A stretch of 64,000 nucleotides of DNA from NCBI RefSeq assembly GCF_037975245.1, contig NC_092570.1, forward strand, positions 17,773,918-17,837,917, given 5' to 3'. Below are positions 1 through 14,000 of the stretch, piece after piece (positions within the stretch are counted from its first letter, which is position 1; the number at the start of each line of letters is the position of its first letter). This DNA comes from Apostichopus japonicus. Lineage: Eukaryota > Echinodermata > Holothuroidea > Aspidochirotida > Stichopodidae. The notes below the pieces were generated by a model. The model was not told where the DNA came from. It ran no database searches and saw only the letters and a list, made by a program, of their open reading frames with translations. The translations under genes were made by a program, and so were the position numbers.

Positions 1-2368
1 GACATGGGAGGTTGTGGATTCAACCACTGGACAGCCAAGGCAAGACAGGTTTTCCTCGAGAAGAAATCCACATATTCCCAATTTGAATGGTCCTCCAAAT
101 TCTTTACAAAATCCAATCTGAAGTGCAAGTATTAAGCCATACAGAGCTTCTCCCACATGTACATGTGGCTGTAATCTGTTTCCCTTAGAACCTGTTTTCT
201 TTGAAATGGTAGGATTATCAACAATCAGTCTTCACTACAATACATGTTGCTCTTCATACATAAACCACAAGTGTTCACAATGAGTGAATAACCTTTTATC
301 ACTAAAACCATTCCCTGATTCAGTGCAGTTCAAAGGTCCTTCCTTTACACAGGACTTCTAGTATACACAATGTTTGATTTGAAAGAACAAATATTCTTCA
401 AGTGAGACTCATGATAATATAGTTAATACTTGTGGTATATACTGTTTGAAAAGCTAAAATAAATAAGATCTAATTAGATACTTTCCTCAGATAACATGGA
501 TGATGAAAATATGTACATATATCCAGATGCTTCCTTAATCTTTGAGAAGAATGAACATCAGATAGTAAGTAATCAGATATTTTTATCATGACAGCTAGGC
601 TTGGGCATAGACACTAGAAATAACTATTAGTATTACCATGTGAATAATGCAGAGAACAGATTCAGCAAAGTTTGGAGTCACATTTACACTCGCTAATTAT
701 CTAATGATTCTGTGTTAAGGAAATAACCTGCAAAGAAAAGATAGCTAGCCTTCCACTAGTTCTGATCTCATAATACTGTAGTAGTGGTACTGACACTGGT
801 AGCCAACAAATGATACTTGATTGCCTAAGATTTGCATTCTAGTAGACAAAATTGGTAATGGGTCAAGCCTTATTGCCATGAGGCCAAGCCTGGGCTGTTG
901 ACTCTAACTTGTTTGTTAGTGTTACTGTTAACTTACTGTTTAGTGTTACTGCTAGTTTTAGCCTAAGAACATGAATGGTGGGCACAATGATGATTGCATT
1001 CGTTGCTTTTTTAATTTCATTTAATACTCAGACTAGTCTAACACTCGTCTTGAATGACAAAATAACTAACTTAAATAAAATAGGACATATTACAAACTAC
1101 AAATACATGGGTTTACTAGGCTAATACTAGTCCAATACTGGGCTACGTGTAAAATTAGGCCTAAGTAACGGTTATGATTGAATGTACAACCAAGTTCCTC
1201 CGAGACCCGAGAAAATGTATTCATAATCCTCTTACAATTAAACACACTGGTGTTGCTGGGAATTCTACATTGCTACACTTACCTTAAATTTCGAATCAAG
1301 ACTGAGTTAAGTATCATGTATCTTCCATTTCCACATTCACAAAACAGATATTTTAACTTGAAGCAGGTACACGTCCTTGGCTAGCTGTGTATATTCCGTT
1401 TGTAGTATGATAGAGCAATGGGCCAACTGGTACTACAGTATAAGTACGTTCGTGTACTGTGTTACAGTACAGATTACACGCAGTCAGTATTATGAATGTA
1501 CTCCGGACCACTCATCATAAAGTTATGCAATGTTTACAAGCGTTAGCTTGAAATCGAGGGCGCAATGTTTGTATCGTGGAGGCAAAATTCAAGCGCTATT
1601 TATTGGTAAGGATATGTGAACCGAGACTCACACAATGTTCACCGAGTCTCACACAATATAAAGAAGCTGTATCAATGTTAAATACGTCACCATCGTCTAT
1701 ATATAATTGAATCTATTAGTCATTTCCTTTTTTAACGTAGATTGATATATTTGAAATGTTGGGTCCTGCTATTTTTCGCTACTTAAAATGGCGAATTCTA
1801 GCTTTAAATCATGTCTGATTGGACAGAATGAGTAATCCACAATAAAATTGGCCCAAATCAAAGAAGCAGTGGTGTCTCCAGATATTTGGGAGGGGAGGAG
1901 GAGGGCATAACATGCTGAGAAATATTGGGGAAGGGGACAAGGGGCACAGAAAGTGGGTAATGCAAATGTATGAACTGGATGCAAACTTCCTTTGAAGGGT
2001 ACTACAATCAAACTGCCTGATTTATTTTTCCCTCCGCTCAGAAAAATACAATGTGCCATTGCTAGGTTGGGAACAATGAAGGGATTGAGTTGACGACCTC
2101 CCAGTGAAGTCATAATACCAGTTGAATGTACTTCAATAATGGAAGGATATGGTTCAAACTGTGGTAAGGGGGAGGGGGCACAAACATTGATGGACAATTG
2201 CCTTTGAAGTGAGGAAGTATACCTCAAAAGCCCCTTATAAAATTGGAAAATAAGTTAAAGGGAATAGACTAAAATTAGAAATGTAATAAACAGGCTATCA
2301 GCAGCCTAAAATCCAAAGTCGGCTGAGCAAATTTAATAACTTCAGTTAAAGCTAAGCCAACAGAGCAT
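1..2368. other. Region downstream of TERT, no gene recognised
   Basis: AT-rich sequence with only short ORFs. A G-rich, low-complexity stretch at about 1890-2200 gives a 152-codon minus ORF that lacks any recognisable motif and looks like chance. Part of it may be the TERT 3' untranslated region or flank. Confidence 0.5.
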
Positions 2369-2369
2369 A

Positions 2370-2391
2370 AAATATATATATATATATATTT

Positions 2392-2423
<32 letters not shown>

Positions 2424-2496
2424 TTATATATTTTATATATATATATATATATATACATATATACATATATACATATACATATATATATATATATTA
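2370..2496. repeat. (TA)n / (TATACA)n microsatellite
   Basis: About 125 bp of alternating TA with interspersed TTTTA and TATACA units, starting about 295 bp past the TERT stop codon. The small tyrosine/isoleucine ORFs here are by-products of the repeat. Confidence 0.95.
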
Positions 2497-2791
2497 CACA
2501 AGTGTGAAACTTTTAAGAAATGTTTTGTCCCATGATAGACTTTCACTTTGAACATTATGCAATGTCTGAGTAAGCTGAATGAAATTGTTGAATATTTTCT
2601 GAAGTAAACTTTCACTCTATGATCTATTGAACATTGACACCATTTTCTGCAACACTGTGTATGATGGATATTTTGAGCAGCGATGTAAGGTTCATGATTA
2701 CAATGTCACATGGTTTTATGTATAGAATATGATATCATTGAGATTAAGGTGTTGTATTTTGATCGATGAGATCATCACCATGACGATATTT

Positions 2792-2869
2792 TCAACATCT
2801 AGTCTTGATGAATGCAGGTGGGATGTCCGGGACGGAGCCACCAGCTAAAGCTTTCCGTGTATCTCTGTC
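2792..2869 (-). CDS. TERT: TERT exon 28: C-terminus and stop
   Basis: Residues 1670-1694 and a TGA stop. RKALAGGSVPDIPPAFIKTRC parallels human [21 protein letters not shown]. Acceptor AACAG|GACAGA. The 3' untranslated region continues to lower coordinates. I saw no AATAAA close to the stop; variant signals exist further down, but none was fixed. Confidence 0.94.
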   Translation of the reverse strand, partial: DRDTRKALAGGSVPDIPPAFIKTRC

Positions 2870-5062
2870 CTGTTTAGAAGGATGAAGATAAAACAACGTA
2901 TGAAATAAAAATTCAACACCTCGGTAATAAAGTCTTGCATATCAACTAATAGCTGGACTAACTTAATGACTGGTACTATTTTAAACAGATGCTCAGATCA
3001 TATTTTAACTTAAAGAGAGCGGAAAAAAGTTTGCCTAGAAGATGGTTTGAACAAATCACCTGTGGGTTAATTCTGAGGTAAATGCCACTCAGGTAACCGG
3101 CTCAAATCCAGTTCTCGCCAGAGAACTCTGTGCACTTCTGAATTTTTCTTACAGTTTTTTTACTCACTTTTCTATAATTCATTCACTTATCAAATATATA
3201 CTGGATTGAAAGCAATCATTTGCCTCCCCCATTGCTTCCCAAATTGATTCCTCAAATTTATGGCATTTTGATCAGAGTTTCAGTAGCGTGTGCATCGGTT
3301 GGGCTTCAGTGTGTGATCGACACCCTAAGCCCCCAACTTCCACTTGCATTTAATGCTCTTATCTCTACAGCTTTAGTTTTCTTGTTTTCTGAATTGCTCA
3401 CCAATTTCCTGGCGAGTTCTCTTCTCTTCTGTCGGAGTCTGACCACCAACATCTTATGGACGCCGAAATGCCTTGAGAGTTTAACGTGGAAGGCCTTGAC
3501 ACACAACCTTGAAATGGTAAAGCCAAGAGAGAAAAAATAATAACTTAACTGTGGTATAATATGAAATGGAAGGAGAAAAAAGGGTCTGAAGATTAAACTT
3601 CATCTCATAAAACCGTCAAAATGATGAGGGCCTCCAGGATAAATTGATAAGATAAGAAGATCAAACTTCACAGAGACTGAACTGAATCAAATATTTGTGT
3701 TTATAAAACTATTATATGGCCTTCATGAAAACTTAATCACATCAAATTATATAACACTATTTTATTACTGATTAAAAAAAATTAGCAATGCTTGAAGGAA
3801 CCATTGCACTGAAGCATGGGTTGATGGATGGATAAGTGGGTGCAAGAAAAAGATGCATACACTCAACACTGAGTCATTCCACATATTATCAAATTTTAGC
3901 TTGGTGTTATGTTCAACAAACTGTTATAATATGTTGCTAACTTCAACCTCAAGTTACCTACATTGGTTTACCAGTAAATCAGAATCTCTTCCACAAAATA
4001 ATTTTCTTTCAACAAGAAAACCAAGAGGTTTTGAGATTCCTTGGCATCTAAATATTACTGTAGGTTCATTGTGTACACTTGGTTCCGACCTTTTATGAAT
4101 ATTAATGTAGCATCAACACAAATGTTGTTCCTTGCTATCAGCTCAAGTTTGATGAACAAATTGATATTTTAAAGAATTTGCTTTAAGCTCTACCACTCAT
4201 TAATATTCATGCCCCCTCATTAATAGTATTGGGGTAGAATTCCGACTTACAGCTGGAAGGTTAGGGGTTCGACTCCTGGCCGGGTCATACTGAAGATTTG
4301 TTGAAAATCACTCTAAGCCCCGCCCACTCATTAATATTCATGATATTAGCACCAAAATAAATAGGGATCGTCTACTCATGATGGGTAACCTATGTACCAA
4401 GAATGAGATCAATCCACCTTGGGATTGCCGAGAAAACCTAATTTCAAGCTTTTTTGCGAAAAACAACACTTAGCCCCGCCCCTCATGAATAATAATGAGA
4501 TTGGACAAACTGTCACCATATTCATATAGAGGACTTTCCTCTTGTACCACCAAACCAAGTTCCATGAAAATTGAACTTACGGTTGCGAAGATATTGACAT
4601 TTGTTGAAAAGCACTCTAAGCCCCGCCCACTCATTAATATTCATGATATTAGCACCAAAATAAATAGGGATCGTCTACTCATGATGGGTAACCTATGTAC
4701 CAAGAATGAGATCAATCCACCTTGGGATTGCCGAGAAAACCTAATTTCAAGCTTTTTTGCGAAAAACAACACTTAGCCCCGCCCCTCATGAATAATAATG
4801 AGATTGGACAAACTATCACCATATTCATATAGAGGACTTTCCTCTTGTACCACCAAACTAAGTTCCATGAAAATTGAACTTACGGTTACGAAGATATTGA
4901 CATTTGTTGAAAATCACTCTAAGCCCCGCCCACTCATTAATATTCATGATATTAGCACCAAAATAAATAGGGATCGTCTACTCATGATGGGTAACCTATG
5001 TACCAAGAATGAGATCAATCTACCTTGGGATTGCTGAGAAAACCTAATTTCAAGCTTGGCGT

Positions 5063-5095
<33 letters not shown>

Positions 5096-8000
5096 ACGCA
5101 GTCATGACCGCATAGATTCCTACGGCTACCGCCAAGGAATCAAAAACAAAAACAATTATCAACAACCAAATCGCTTGATCTTGAAATGGTTATAAATTTA
5201 TCGATTGTAACAGATAAATGAAGATTAAAGTTTTTTCAACCGATGACATATAAGGAATATTTTGTATTTACAACTGAGAGGGTTTCTGATTTCTTGAAAT
5301 CCTGATTGTGTTGTCTATTTCGACTGTGTTCATTGAATACAGGGATGTCATTCGGGATATCATTTTGGGACATCACCATGGCAACCATAGTAACCATAGT
5401 AACCACAGTATAATCAAGATACCATGGCAACTCAGACACCTTTTGCAAACAATGTTTTGTTTTTGTTTTTAGGTACAGACTGCTAGATGAGTCTGCAATT
5501 GGGTGGAAAATGGAAGCAGAAGTATTAGTCATTGGTGATTACTCTACCATCTCATTGCAGCCAAGCTGACCGGAAACGTTGATTTTTCCGACGTCCCTCG
5601 CAGTACCTTCTTAACCTTGAAGTAATACGTTGATGCAATATCCAGAATCATTCCTGTGAAACAACCATCGATCAAACATCAAGTCAAAATTGGTGGTAAA
5701 TTTATCATGACGACATAAGTAACTCATGTATAAATTACAAAAGCTCAAAGACGAATTTGCAAAATTTTAGGGGGTTTCTTTGCCAGCCAAAGTAAACATG
5801 TGGTTCTTTGTTCCAGAAATCTCAAGCTCACATGGAGGTAAATATTTAATTGATAGTAAATGAATTATATTACAATTGTTAGCTCAAAAGGGGATGTGTA
5901 AGACCCTAGTGTTTGGCCAGCATAAGCGATCATAGGTTAGTTTGTTCAAGAAATTCCAGATTCTCGTATTGCTGTCAATTAGTACCAGGTTTAAACATTA
6001 CATTGTCACACATGATGTTTGTATTAAAGATATATTCTAGTAGTCAGTGTATAGAATCTATAATGAAATGTAAAGTTTTACATCATAACACATTCTGATG
6101 GCCTGATTTATCACAAAGGTTTTTTTACAAAAATTTTGTGACATTTTGTAAGATTATGAGGGAGTATGATCATTATAGCAATTTGAGGCTAACGATGTCG
6201 TTTGTTTTCCTCCATTGTTTACAAATATTATGTAAATAAGAAGGGAATGAAAAACATCATCTAAGAACAAGCCTGTTACAGAGTAAATGGAAAAGTTGCT
6301 GTCTGCATATTTTCAAGTTGAGTTCAAATTTTAGTTTGGAGGCAAATAATCATTTGTCTAACTAATTTGACTGATGATTCAATAACAAAACTTAAAATAC
6401 GATAACAAATATGTAACTGGAAAAGATTAAATGTCTTGCAGAATTTATTTTACAGCTTGATATGAAAGAATGAGACAACTACTATATAAAATATTTTTGA
6501 TGCTTAAATCCTTGTTTGAATTGTTTAAATGCTATAAAAATTCTGCATGCCAAACAGTTTACTCCTTACAACCTTCATTTCTCGTTTAATGTGTTTTTGT
6601 TTGTTTTAGTGTTGATTTTATGGCTATGATAAACATTTAATGTTAATATTTTTGTAATTCCTGCATACCAAGCAGCCTGCTGCTATCCTGTTGTCTGGTA
6701 TGCTGTGGAAGAGCCTGAAAGTAAGAATGGAACCTGAATGCCGTAAGAAGAAGAAGGTGGTAAACGTTCTCAATAATCACCCCGGGAGAATTAATCTGAA
6801 AAGGAAAGGAAGAAAGAAACCACGGTGACTAAAAACCAAATGTTAACGTCATCTCCTCATTGAATTATAAGCTATTAATTCATTAAGCACATTTCGTCAC
6901 TTAAGAAAACCAGAGTAAAATGTTCTCATTTAAGCTAGGTCCTTCATACTATTACCGTGCTTCGAGTCCCTTTTGTCCATAGGTGGGCACTATTGAAATT
7001 GTAACAAAGGCAGATAACATTGAAGGGGTTAAAGAAAGGCGAGGCATTTATAGTTCAAAGGCACCATGTATTAGGGGGCAGCACAATATCCACACCATTG
7101 GAAGTTGTTGCACTGTTGCCGAGGTTACATTGTGGGGATTCGAAAGCAGAGTTCTAATGAAGTTGTCCAATGGTAGTTTAATATACATATTAAATAAACT
7201 GACTCTTTGCAACAATTGAGTAAGCACTAATAATTTCATTTTATTTTCATTTTTTTATTTTTTTGATCATAACATTCAGGTGATAATAATAAGCACATAT
7301 AAAGTCACAGAAATACAAAGAGTTGTGAAAGGAAGTGCTCTTAAAAAACCTTAATGGCTTAATGAGTAGAGCACTACCTATAATTAACAACGAAAATATA
7401 CAAAAATAATATCTATATGTAATAGTGTTTCCTGTTCATGAATAATTGAGCACACCATCAGTTTTGTCAAAGGTACATTCAAACCCCAGAAAGCATGGAA
7501 ACTACCTGTATTTAAGTACTTCGGATGAACAAATTACTTACCAACGGGTCGATAAATATTACTAAACCTTTTGACCTGAGTAATGCGCTGAAAGTAAACA
7601 TATAATATCCATAAATTGGGTTAGAATCTCTTAAATACAAGCTGAAGGGTTAATTAACCACATAATAAACTTAATTAGGCATTGTTTGTTCTAAATTAAT
7701 CATGGTTATTAGTCAAGTCTGTATAAGTATCAAGTCTGTATGTGCTGTTGTTAATTGTTTATGCTAAACTTTAAGAGAGAGAACCCAATAACATGAAAAA
7801 TGTCAAACTCTATAATACATGGAGATTAAACTGTGGCTTAAAAAATCTCGAAAGGCAAAAGTATATTGCATTTTTAGTTTCGTAGCATTCACTACTCTGG
7901 CTATGATAATCTTAAAGCAGTAGTCTGCATTGTTTAAGTGATCCTTAGCCAGCAAGACCTGGAGTTTTAGAAAAACCTGGCAACAGAGGGAATCTCGTAA

Positions 8001-11000
8001 GAGTCTTTCAGCATTAAGTAGCGCGCGGTGAAGGTAAAAGTTAGTTAGTTGTTGATATTCAATGGAGGGGTCTTTGTCTCCTACAGTAGCAGGAACACTT
8101 GAGACGGAAGCTTAGGAACAAAAAATGACCAACTTCAAATACAAACTAAATTTGACATAAAAATACCTTTTTAAAAGAAAAATTGTTCAACAAATTTCTC
8201 CTCTGCATATTTTTATTATTTCGTTAATTAACAAACAATTATTAATCATCCTATCATAAGTTTTGAGTTCATCAAGATTAATAATTGAGAAGGACATTCA
8301 TGTTCAGGATGTTTAAGATTTCTCAATCCATCGACTAAGCTTATTCACCAACCATCCCAGACTTATTAGCAACAATGTTGGAAAGACCTTAATACCCCTC
8401 CGTTAATGTTGCAGCAGTTCATGATAGTTATTAAGTTTCTTCAAGGAAGCTTGTTCATATCAGAAAGAATAATTTAATCTCCCTACCAGTTGCTGCATCG
8501 GATGTGAACATTAATAAATAATATTAATAAGATCGCTGTAAGGCAATGACCGTATGTAACGCAGATTAACATCTGTCGTAAAATGTGAGTGTCTCTGCAA
8601 GTGAGTCTTTTTCAACCCAATCAAATCTGTGTTTGATGAGCTGTAAAAATGATTAATCCAAAATGGTGAGGAGATTAAATTATCCTTCGTGATATGAACA
8701 AGTTTCCTTGAAGAAACTTGATCATAACTATTATTAATTGCTTCTGAATTTTATTTCCTCTTATCAAGTCAGTCTGTCTCCCACTAAATCAAACTCTATC
8801 AACAACATCAACAACCAAAGATACTCTACTTGGGGAGCTATAAAAAATTATAGCACTTTTTCCAAAAATTGGGCAAAATGTATCAAACTAAGTGAATGAA
8901 GCATAAGTATCACTAGACTAAGAGATTCTGTGAAGTTTACATACTTCATAAGACTTAAATGAACACAACATTCCTAGGTACACTTTCTGTCCTACAACCA
9001 GTCTGTGTGTAAAATACCAGATGGTGGTGAAATCAGCCTCTTTATAACTTACTGACCGAGTTTGAACAGTCTTAAACAAAGCATTCCTACTTCGTAATAC
9101 CGAGCAGCCTAAGTAACTACCCGGCCGTTTCTCTTTAAGTTAAAATGGCGTCCGACTCTACCATACTTACTGAGTGAGCGTAATTTTCATCGCATTAATG
9201 ATGTCATCTGATGTAAATGAGACAGTCATGCTGTATCTGAAACCTATAAATGAACATTTAAGTCAATCCATTAGTCATAAATGTCAATTAATAAATGTGA
9301 AACTAACTCTGCCCAACATTTAATATATGGCTTTCTCTCTCTGCAATGAGGAAATATGAGTAATAAATATCTAGTTATCAAAGTCTATCTCTTTATCCTG
9401 TTCTCCAAATCCTTTGGAGTTCTGTTTGGTGATTTTAAATGGATACCAGGGTAAAAGTGGAAGCAAGTTTAGCTCTGATGAATGGATTTATTTTTCAAAT
9501 ATGAAATTATATTACACAGGTAAATGTTTATATTGTACATGAATATTCAAAGATAATATTGTATGTTGAACCACTTCATATGATCGGAGTATGAAACACA
9601 TTGACTGCTCAGTACAAATGTCCTCAATTCAAGTTATTTTCAAAGCGAAAAACAGAACAAGCAATAGGTTCCGCCAATTTGTGACGTCAAGAAATATCTA
9701 TATACATATATTTGTGACGTAAAGAAATATCTATATACAATTATTTGGATAAACATAACTATTGTTAAAAGTCACAGGTCTTAATATCTACCTCTTCAAA
9801 GATCCACCGGGAAAATTATCCAAATAAATCAACGATAGAATACTCTATAATGAGATAATCTCTGCTAGTCCCAAGACGCCATCCTTCCGAACACAAAATT
9901 AAAAACGACTGCACTTGCTGCTGGCTAACATTTCTGATTTAAATATGGACATGCAAGCCTATAACATCATCAATTCTTACTTCTCGTGTGTGATAGGCTG
10001 ACCGAGGGAAGAGGTTGTTTTTGCACCAAAGTTCTGCTCTGGATACAAATATTAGTAATCCAGACCCACAACTTCCATTAATCTTTCAAAGAGAAAGTTT
10101 ATGGTTCAGCTGAGGCGTGGGAAAGGCTCTTTGAGAGATATTCCATTTTCCAAATAGAGATACACATCAAGAGATGATGCACAGGAAAATGATGAGGAAA
10201 TTATAAGCAAATTTATAAATTGTAACATCTTTCAAACATTTTATGCTTAAATTTTGGAACAACATTTCTGTTGATAATTTTGTTTCAGTTGTTAAAAAGA
10301 GGGGAAAAAAATTAACTGGTCTAGAAATTAATGTTTTTGGTAACATTTTGGAGTAAAAAACACTGTTTTTCACCAATTTCTTTAGCTTACCACCCAGCTG
10401 TCTTTGACTTACTTGTGGATTCATATCGCTGATAGTCATTTCTTACGTCCAATGTTTTTGTGTTAAACAGGAAGCCACACCAAGGAAACCAATCTGTAAT
10501 TATTATAAAACATAAAGGTCATATTTGCATTAATGTCTCAATACAAATTTTGAGGGTTGAAAATTTTCTTTAATTTCTGAACTTTCAAGAGGTGAACAAA
10601 ACAAAAAGTTATTCTTTTTGAGTACTGGTACTTTGGTAAAATGCTGGAAATTTAACAGCAAGAAAGCTACCTTATAAGAAATTTAAAATAAAATAAAACT
10701 GTTAGCAAACTGCTTATCCACTAAAGAGCCTGTGTAGGAGAACATATAAAAGTAAGAGGGCCTCACTTTCAATCCTAGCAGGATCTTCTTCAGAGGCTGA
10801 ATGACAAGTATCAGTAACAGACGAGACAAATACACACACAGAATACATGTTACATGGTTACATGTTACATGGTTACATGGTTACAGGTTACATGAGCAGG
10901 GTGAACGCAAAAGAGAAAGATTATGTAAGAGGATTAGTAGACAAGGGATGGAGAGGAGAAAGAAACCAACAGGGAAAGAGGAGAGGTAGGAGATAATCTG

Positions 11001-14000
11001 TAGAGGGACAAAGAGAGGATTAAGGGAAGAGGGTAGGGAAAGCGATTCACCTGTTCTTGTGTTTGACTGAATGGAGAACAAACCTTGTGCAACTTGCTGT
11101 AGCTGTTGATCGTTGTATACATAACTGAAGTTAGTAAGCGTCTTGGACGGGTTGATATGGCAACCAAAAATTTCTGAACATTCAGCTGAAGGGATGACAA
11201 GAAAAGAGAATTGAATGACACATATATGTGAAATACTGTCGATACAAAACACATCCATACATTATAGAGTTACATAATGATATGGTAATACACTTGGCCA
11301 CACCATAAACTAACCCCCTTTATTAGAGCGAATAGATTTTATAACCAAATATGATTCTCATATTTTCACTTATTCATATTTACTGGTAGAGACAAATGTC
11401 TCGGCAGAAAGATCTTTTTCAATGTCACATCATCACAAATCTACCTTCAGTATTTTCTTTTAATGATAGTAATAATTTTAACAACCTGAGAATAAAGTCT
11501 CCAGAAAGTTGGTAGCGATGTCCAGGTGAGGAGTGACAAGAAAAAAGTCATCAATAAGCCTCATCAGCAACTGTCAAGAACCAAAAAAGAAAATGGATTT
11601 ATTGATGTCATATTCATATTTAATTTTCAAATGTGATCCAGATACTTTTATCCGTTTTCAGCTTGTGACCTCTGCCCGACCTCACATTTAACATGTACCA
11701 AACGATATATTAAAATTCTTCTACATGAAATCAAATAGATTTATCGATATATTATGATAACGCCAAATATTAGGGCATCCACTTCTGACACGAGCAGCCT
11801 CCATTTGAGAAAGGACCATTCTAATTTGGAATAAACTCACCCCTTCTTTGTCAACATCTGTCAGGAATTGTGTCTCCATGTGACCATAGAACATACTACA
11901 CAGTAAGGAAGATAGCACAGAACCATGGCTGATGCCTTTAGTCCTCAGGAAATTATGGTTGTTGATCTGATGGAACCAGTTAAGATATTAAAACATGACT
12001 AGCAATTATGCCTCATGAGGTGTTTTTATAATTTTTTCATATTATGTATTGGAATTTTGTTACACACTTAATCAAAACTTAAAGATATATATATAGATAT
12101 ATATATACAGAGCAAACAGGGAACTAATAAAATATACTTGTATCATTTTATCATATTAAACAAAAACAAGAACAAATTGGATGTGTATGGCAATTTTCGA
12201 ACAAAATTATACTATTTGTGTTCTCCAATTTCTAATCAAGAAAGATGTTTCATAGTAAATAATGAAAAAATAAATTTTGTATACTACATAATAATTTATT
12301 GGACAATGTGACGATTAAGAACCGAACCTTACAGTTTGCTTTGAATCAAGCTATTTTTAAGAGTTGCATTGTCTGTAAGTATTATTATTACTATTATTTG
12401 ATATTCACCTCTCTTCCTTTCACTACAAGCCTGAAATGGCTGGATCACTTACACTAACGATGTCATTATGGATAAGCTGTTGAAGTTTCTTAAGTATGCT
12501 GTCCACACCCTCCACACGAACAGAGACCTGTAATTGATATAGCCATGAGCAATGCTAAATTGACAGGTGTCACATATTGACAGGTGTCACACATTGTCAG
12601 GTGTCACATATTGACAGGTGTCACCTATTGACAAGTGTCACCTATTTTACAGGCTGCCAGAATTTACAGAGGCCACAATTTTGATAGGGTGTCACATATT
12701 TACAGTGTGGCGTAGTTACATGGTGTGACACATTTACAGATGTGTCACATACTTTATAGGATGTGACAGGTTCACAAATGTATATCATGTCACAGATATA
12801 CAGGATAAGTGAACTTTGGTACTTTTCTCTATTTTGCCAAATCCATTTGCAGAGTGGAACAAATTCACTTATAAAACACTCTATGTAAAAAAAAAAAAAA
12901 TCACAAAATCTTGTCTGTGATCATAATAGAGCATATCAAAAGAAAGTTTGATTATACTGTTTGTTTTTTTCAATAGTAAGAGATACTGTAGGGAGAGAGA
13001 ATTCATAAATTGATTTTAACTTTACGATACCATAAATGATATTAACACTTAAGCAATATTCCAAAAATTATGGACCTTTTAAAAACATGTTTGAAATGAA
13101 TATGGTTTTGTGTTAATCCATTATTTTATGCGGCAGCTGCCAGATACAAACTTTTCAAAACACATTTACAAACAGACCTGGTTAGTAATGATACTGTTGT
13201 GGTGACGGCCGTTCTTAGCAAGATCTACCAGGATTTGATGACAGGAGCGAGTATCGTATCTAATTCCATCTGCTGGGCTGACGTACCTCATCACAGTCTT
13301 TCTGACGTCACCGTGTCTGGTGATGGTGGTCACCCAGTATCTTCTGATTACGTACGTGTTTGGTAATTCCTTCAGACGTTACAAGAAGAGAAGGTGTAAG
13401 TGTGACTTTATAAGAAATAAGTTTATATTAAATCTCTGTCTTAGACAATGTAGCATTCTATTCATTGTCAAAAACATACACAAAATATATAAAGCCTACT
13501 GATTACGGGGCAATGGGAGTTTCATAATAAGAATAACTGGACTTGTGTTTTTATTATTTTTTTACTCAACTGTTTCTTACCCAATGTGTCCCTCTAAGGG
13601 ACCTTTAGATTGGTAAATCTTCACCTAAAGCACTATTTTTGTACATTTTTAGGATGCTAAACTGAAAAACTTGTTGTGCTATTTGATAACATTTCAACAA
13701 GATTTGTTTTACACTGACTTCTAATATTTTTGTCACACAGTATTTGTCAATAACAAGCTCTGTAAGAAAAAACTCTGTAAAAACATGGAAAATATGATTT
13801 TCCATAAAACAAATATGAAATATTATACATCCAACGATGCCAACCACTCTTGGTGTTGCGTAGGACGTAAAATATAAAAAGGGACACTGGATTTATTTCA
13901 CGGATAAACGATTTAGACGAACCTTTTGTTTGAGGTTGGTGGTAATAACTCTGAAAAGCTTGTCCTGTGGGATGCTGTCATAACACTTAGATATGTCCAT

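Larger units (their letters stand above)
5654..10412. other. TERT introns 22-25, no gene besides the exons
   Basis: Four introns of about 1.0-1.2 kb each, AT-rich and without recognisable transposons. They contain only short chance ORFs and one small direct duplication near 9.7 kb. Confidence 0.6.

Noticed and set aside
1769-2227. 152-codon minus ORF downstream of TERT
   Set aside because: Low-complexity, Pro/Ser-rich translation of G-rich DNA; no motif, and no splice or start context.
4495-5037. Two nearly identical plus ORFs of 93 and 79 codons
   Set aside because: Both are the same stretch of the 303-bp tandem repeat inside a TERT intron.
8571-8640. Alternative TERT exon 24
   Set aside because: It has a good acceptor and correct phase, but its translation does not resemble the thumb sequence. 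The 8004-7959 exon matches in residues and exact length.
9990-10040. Alternative TERT exon following exon 22
   Set aside because: It has splice-like borders, but no frame gives the conserved TS(I/F)R segment; 9243-9171 does.
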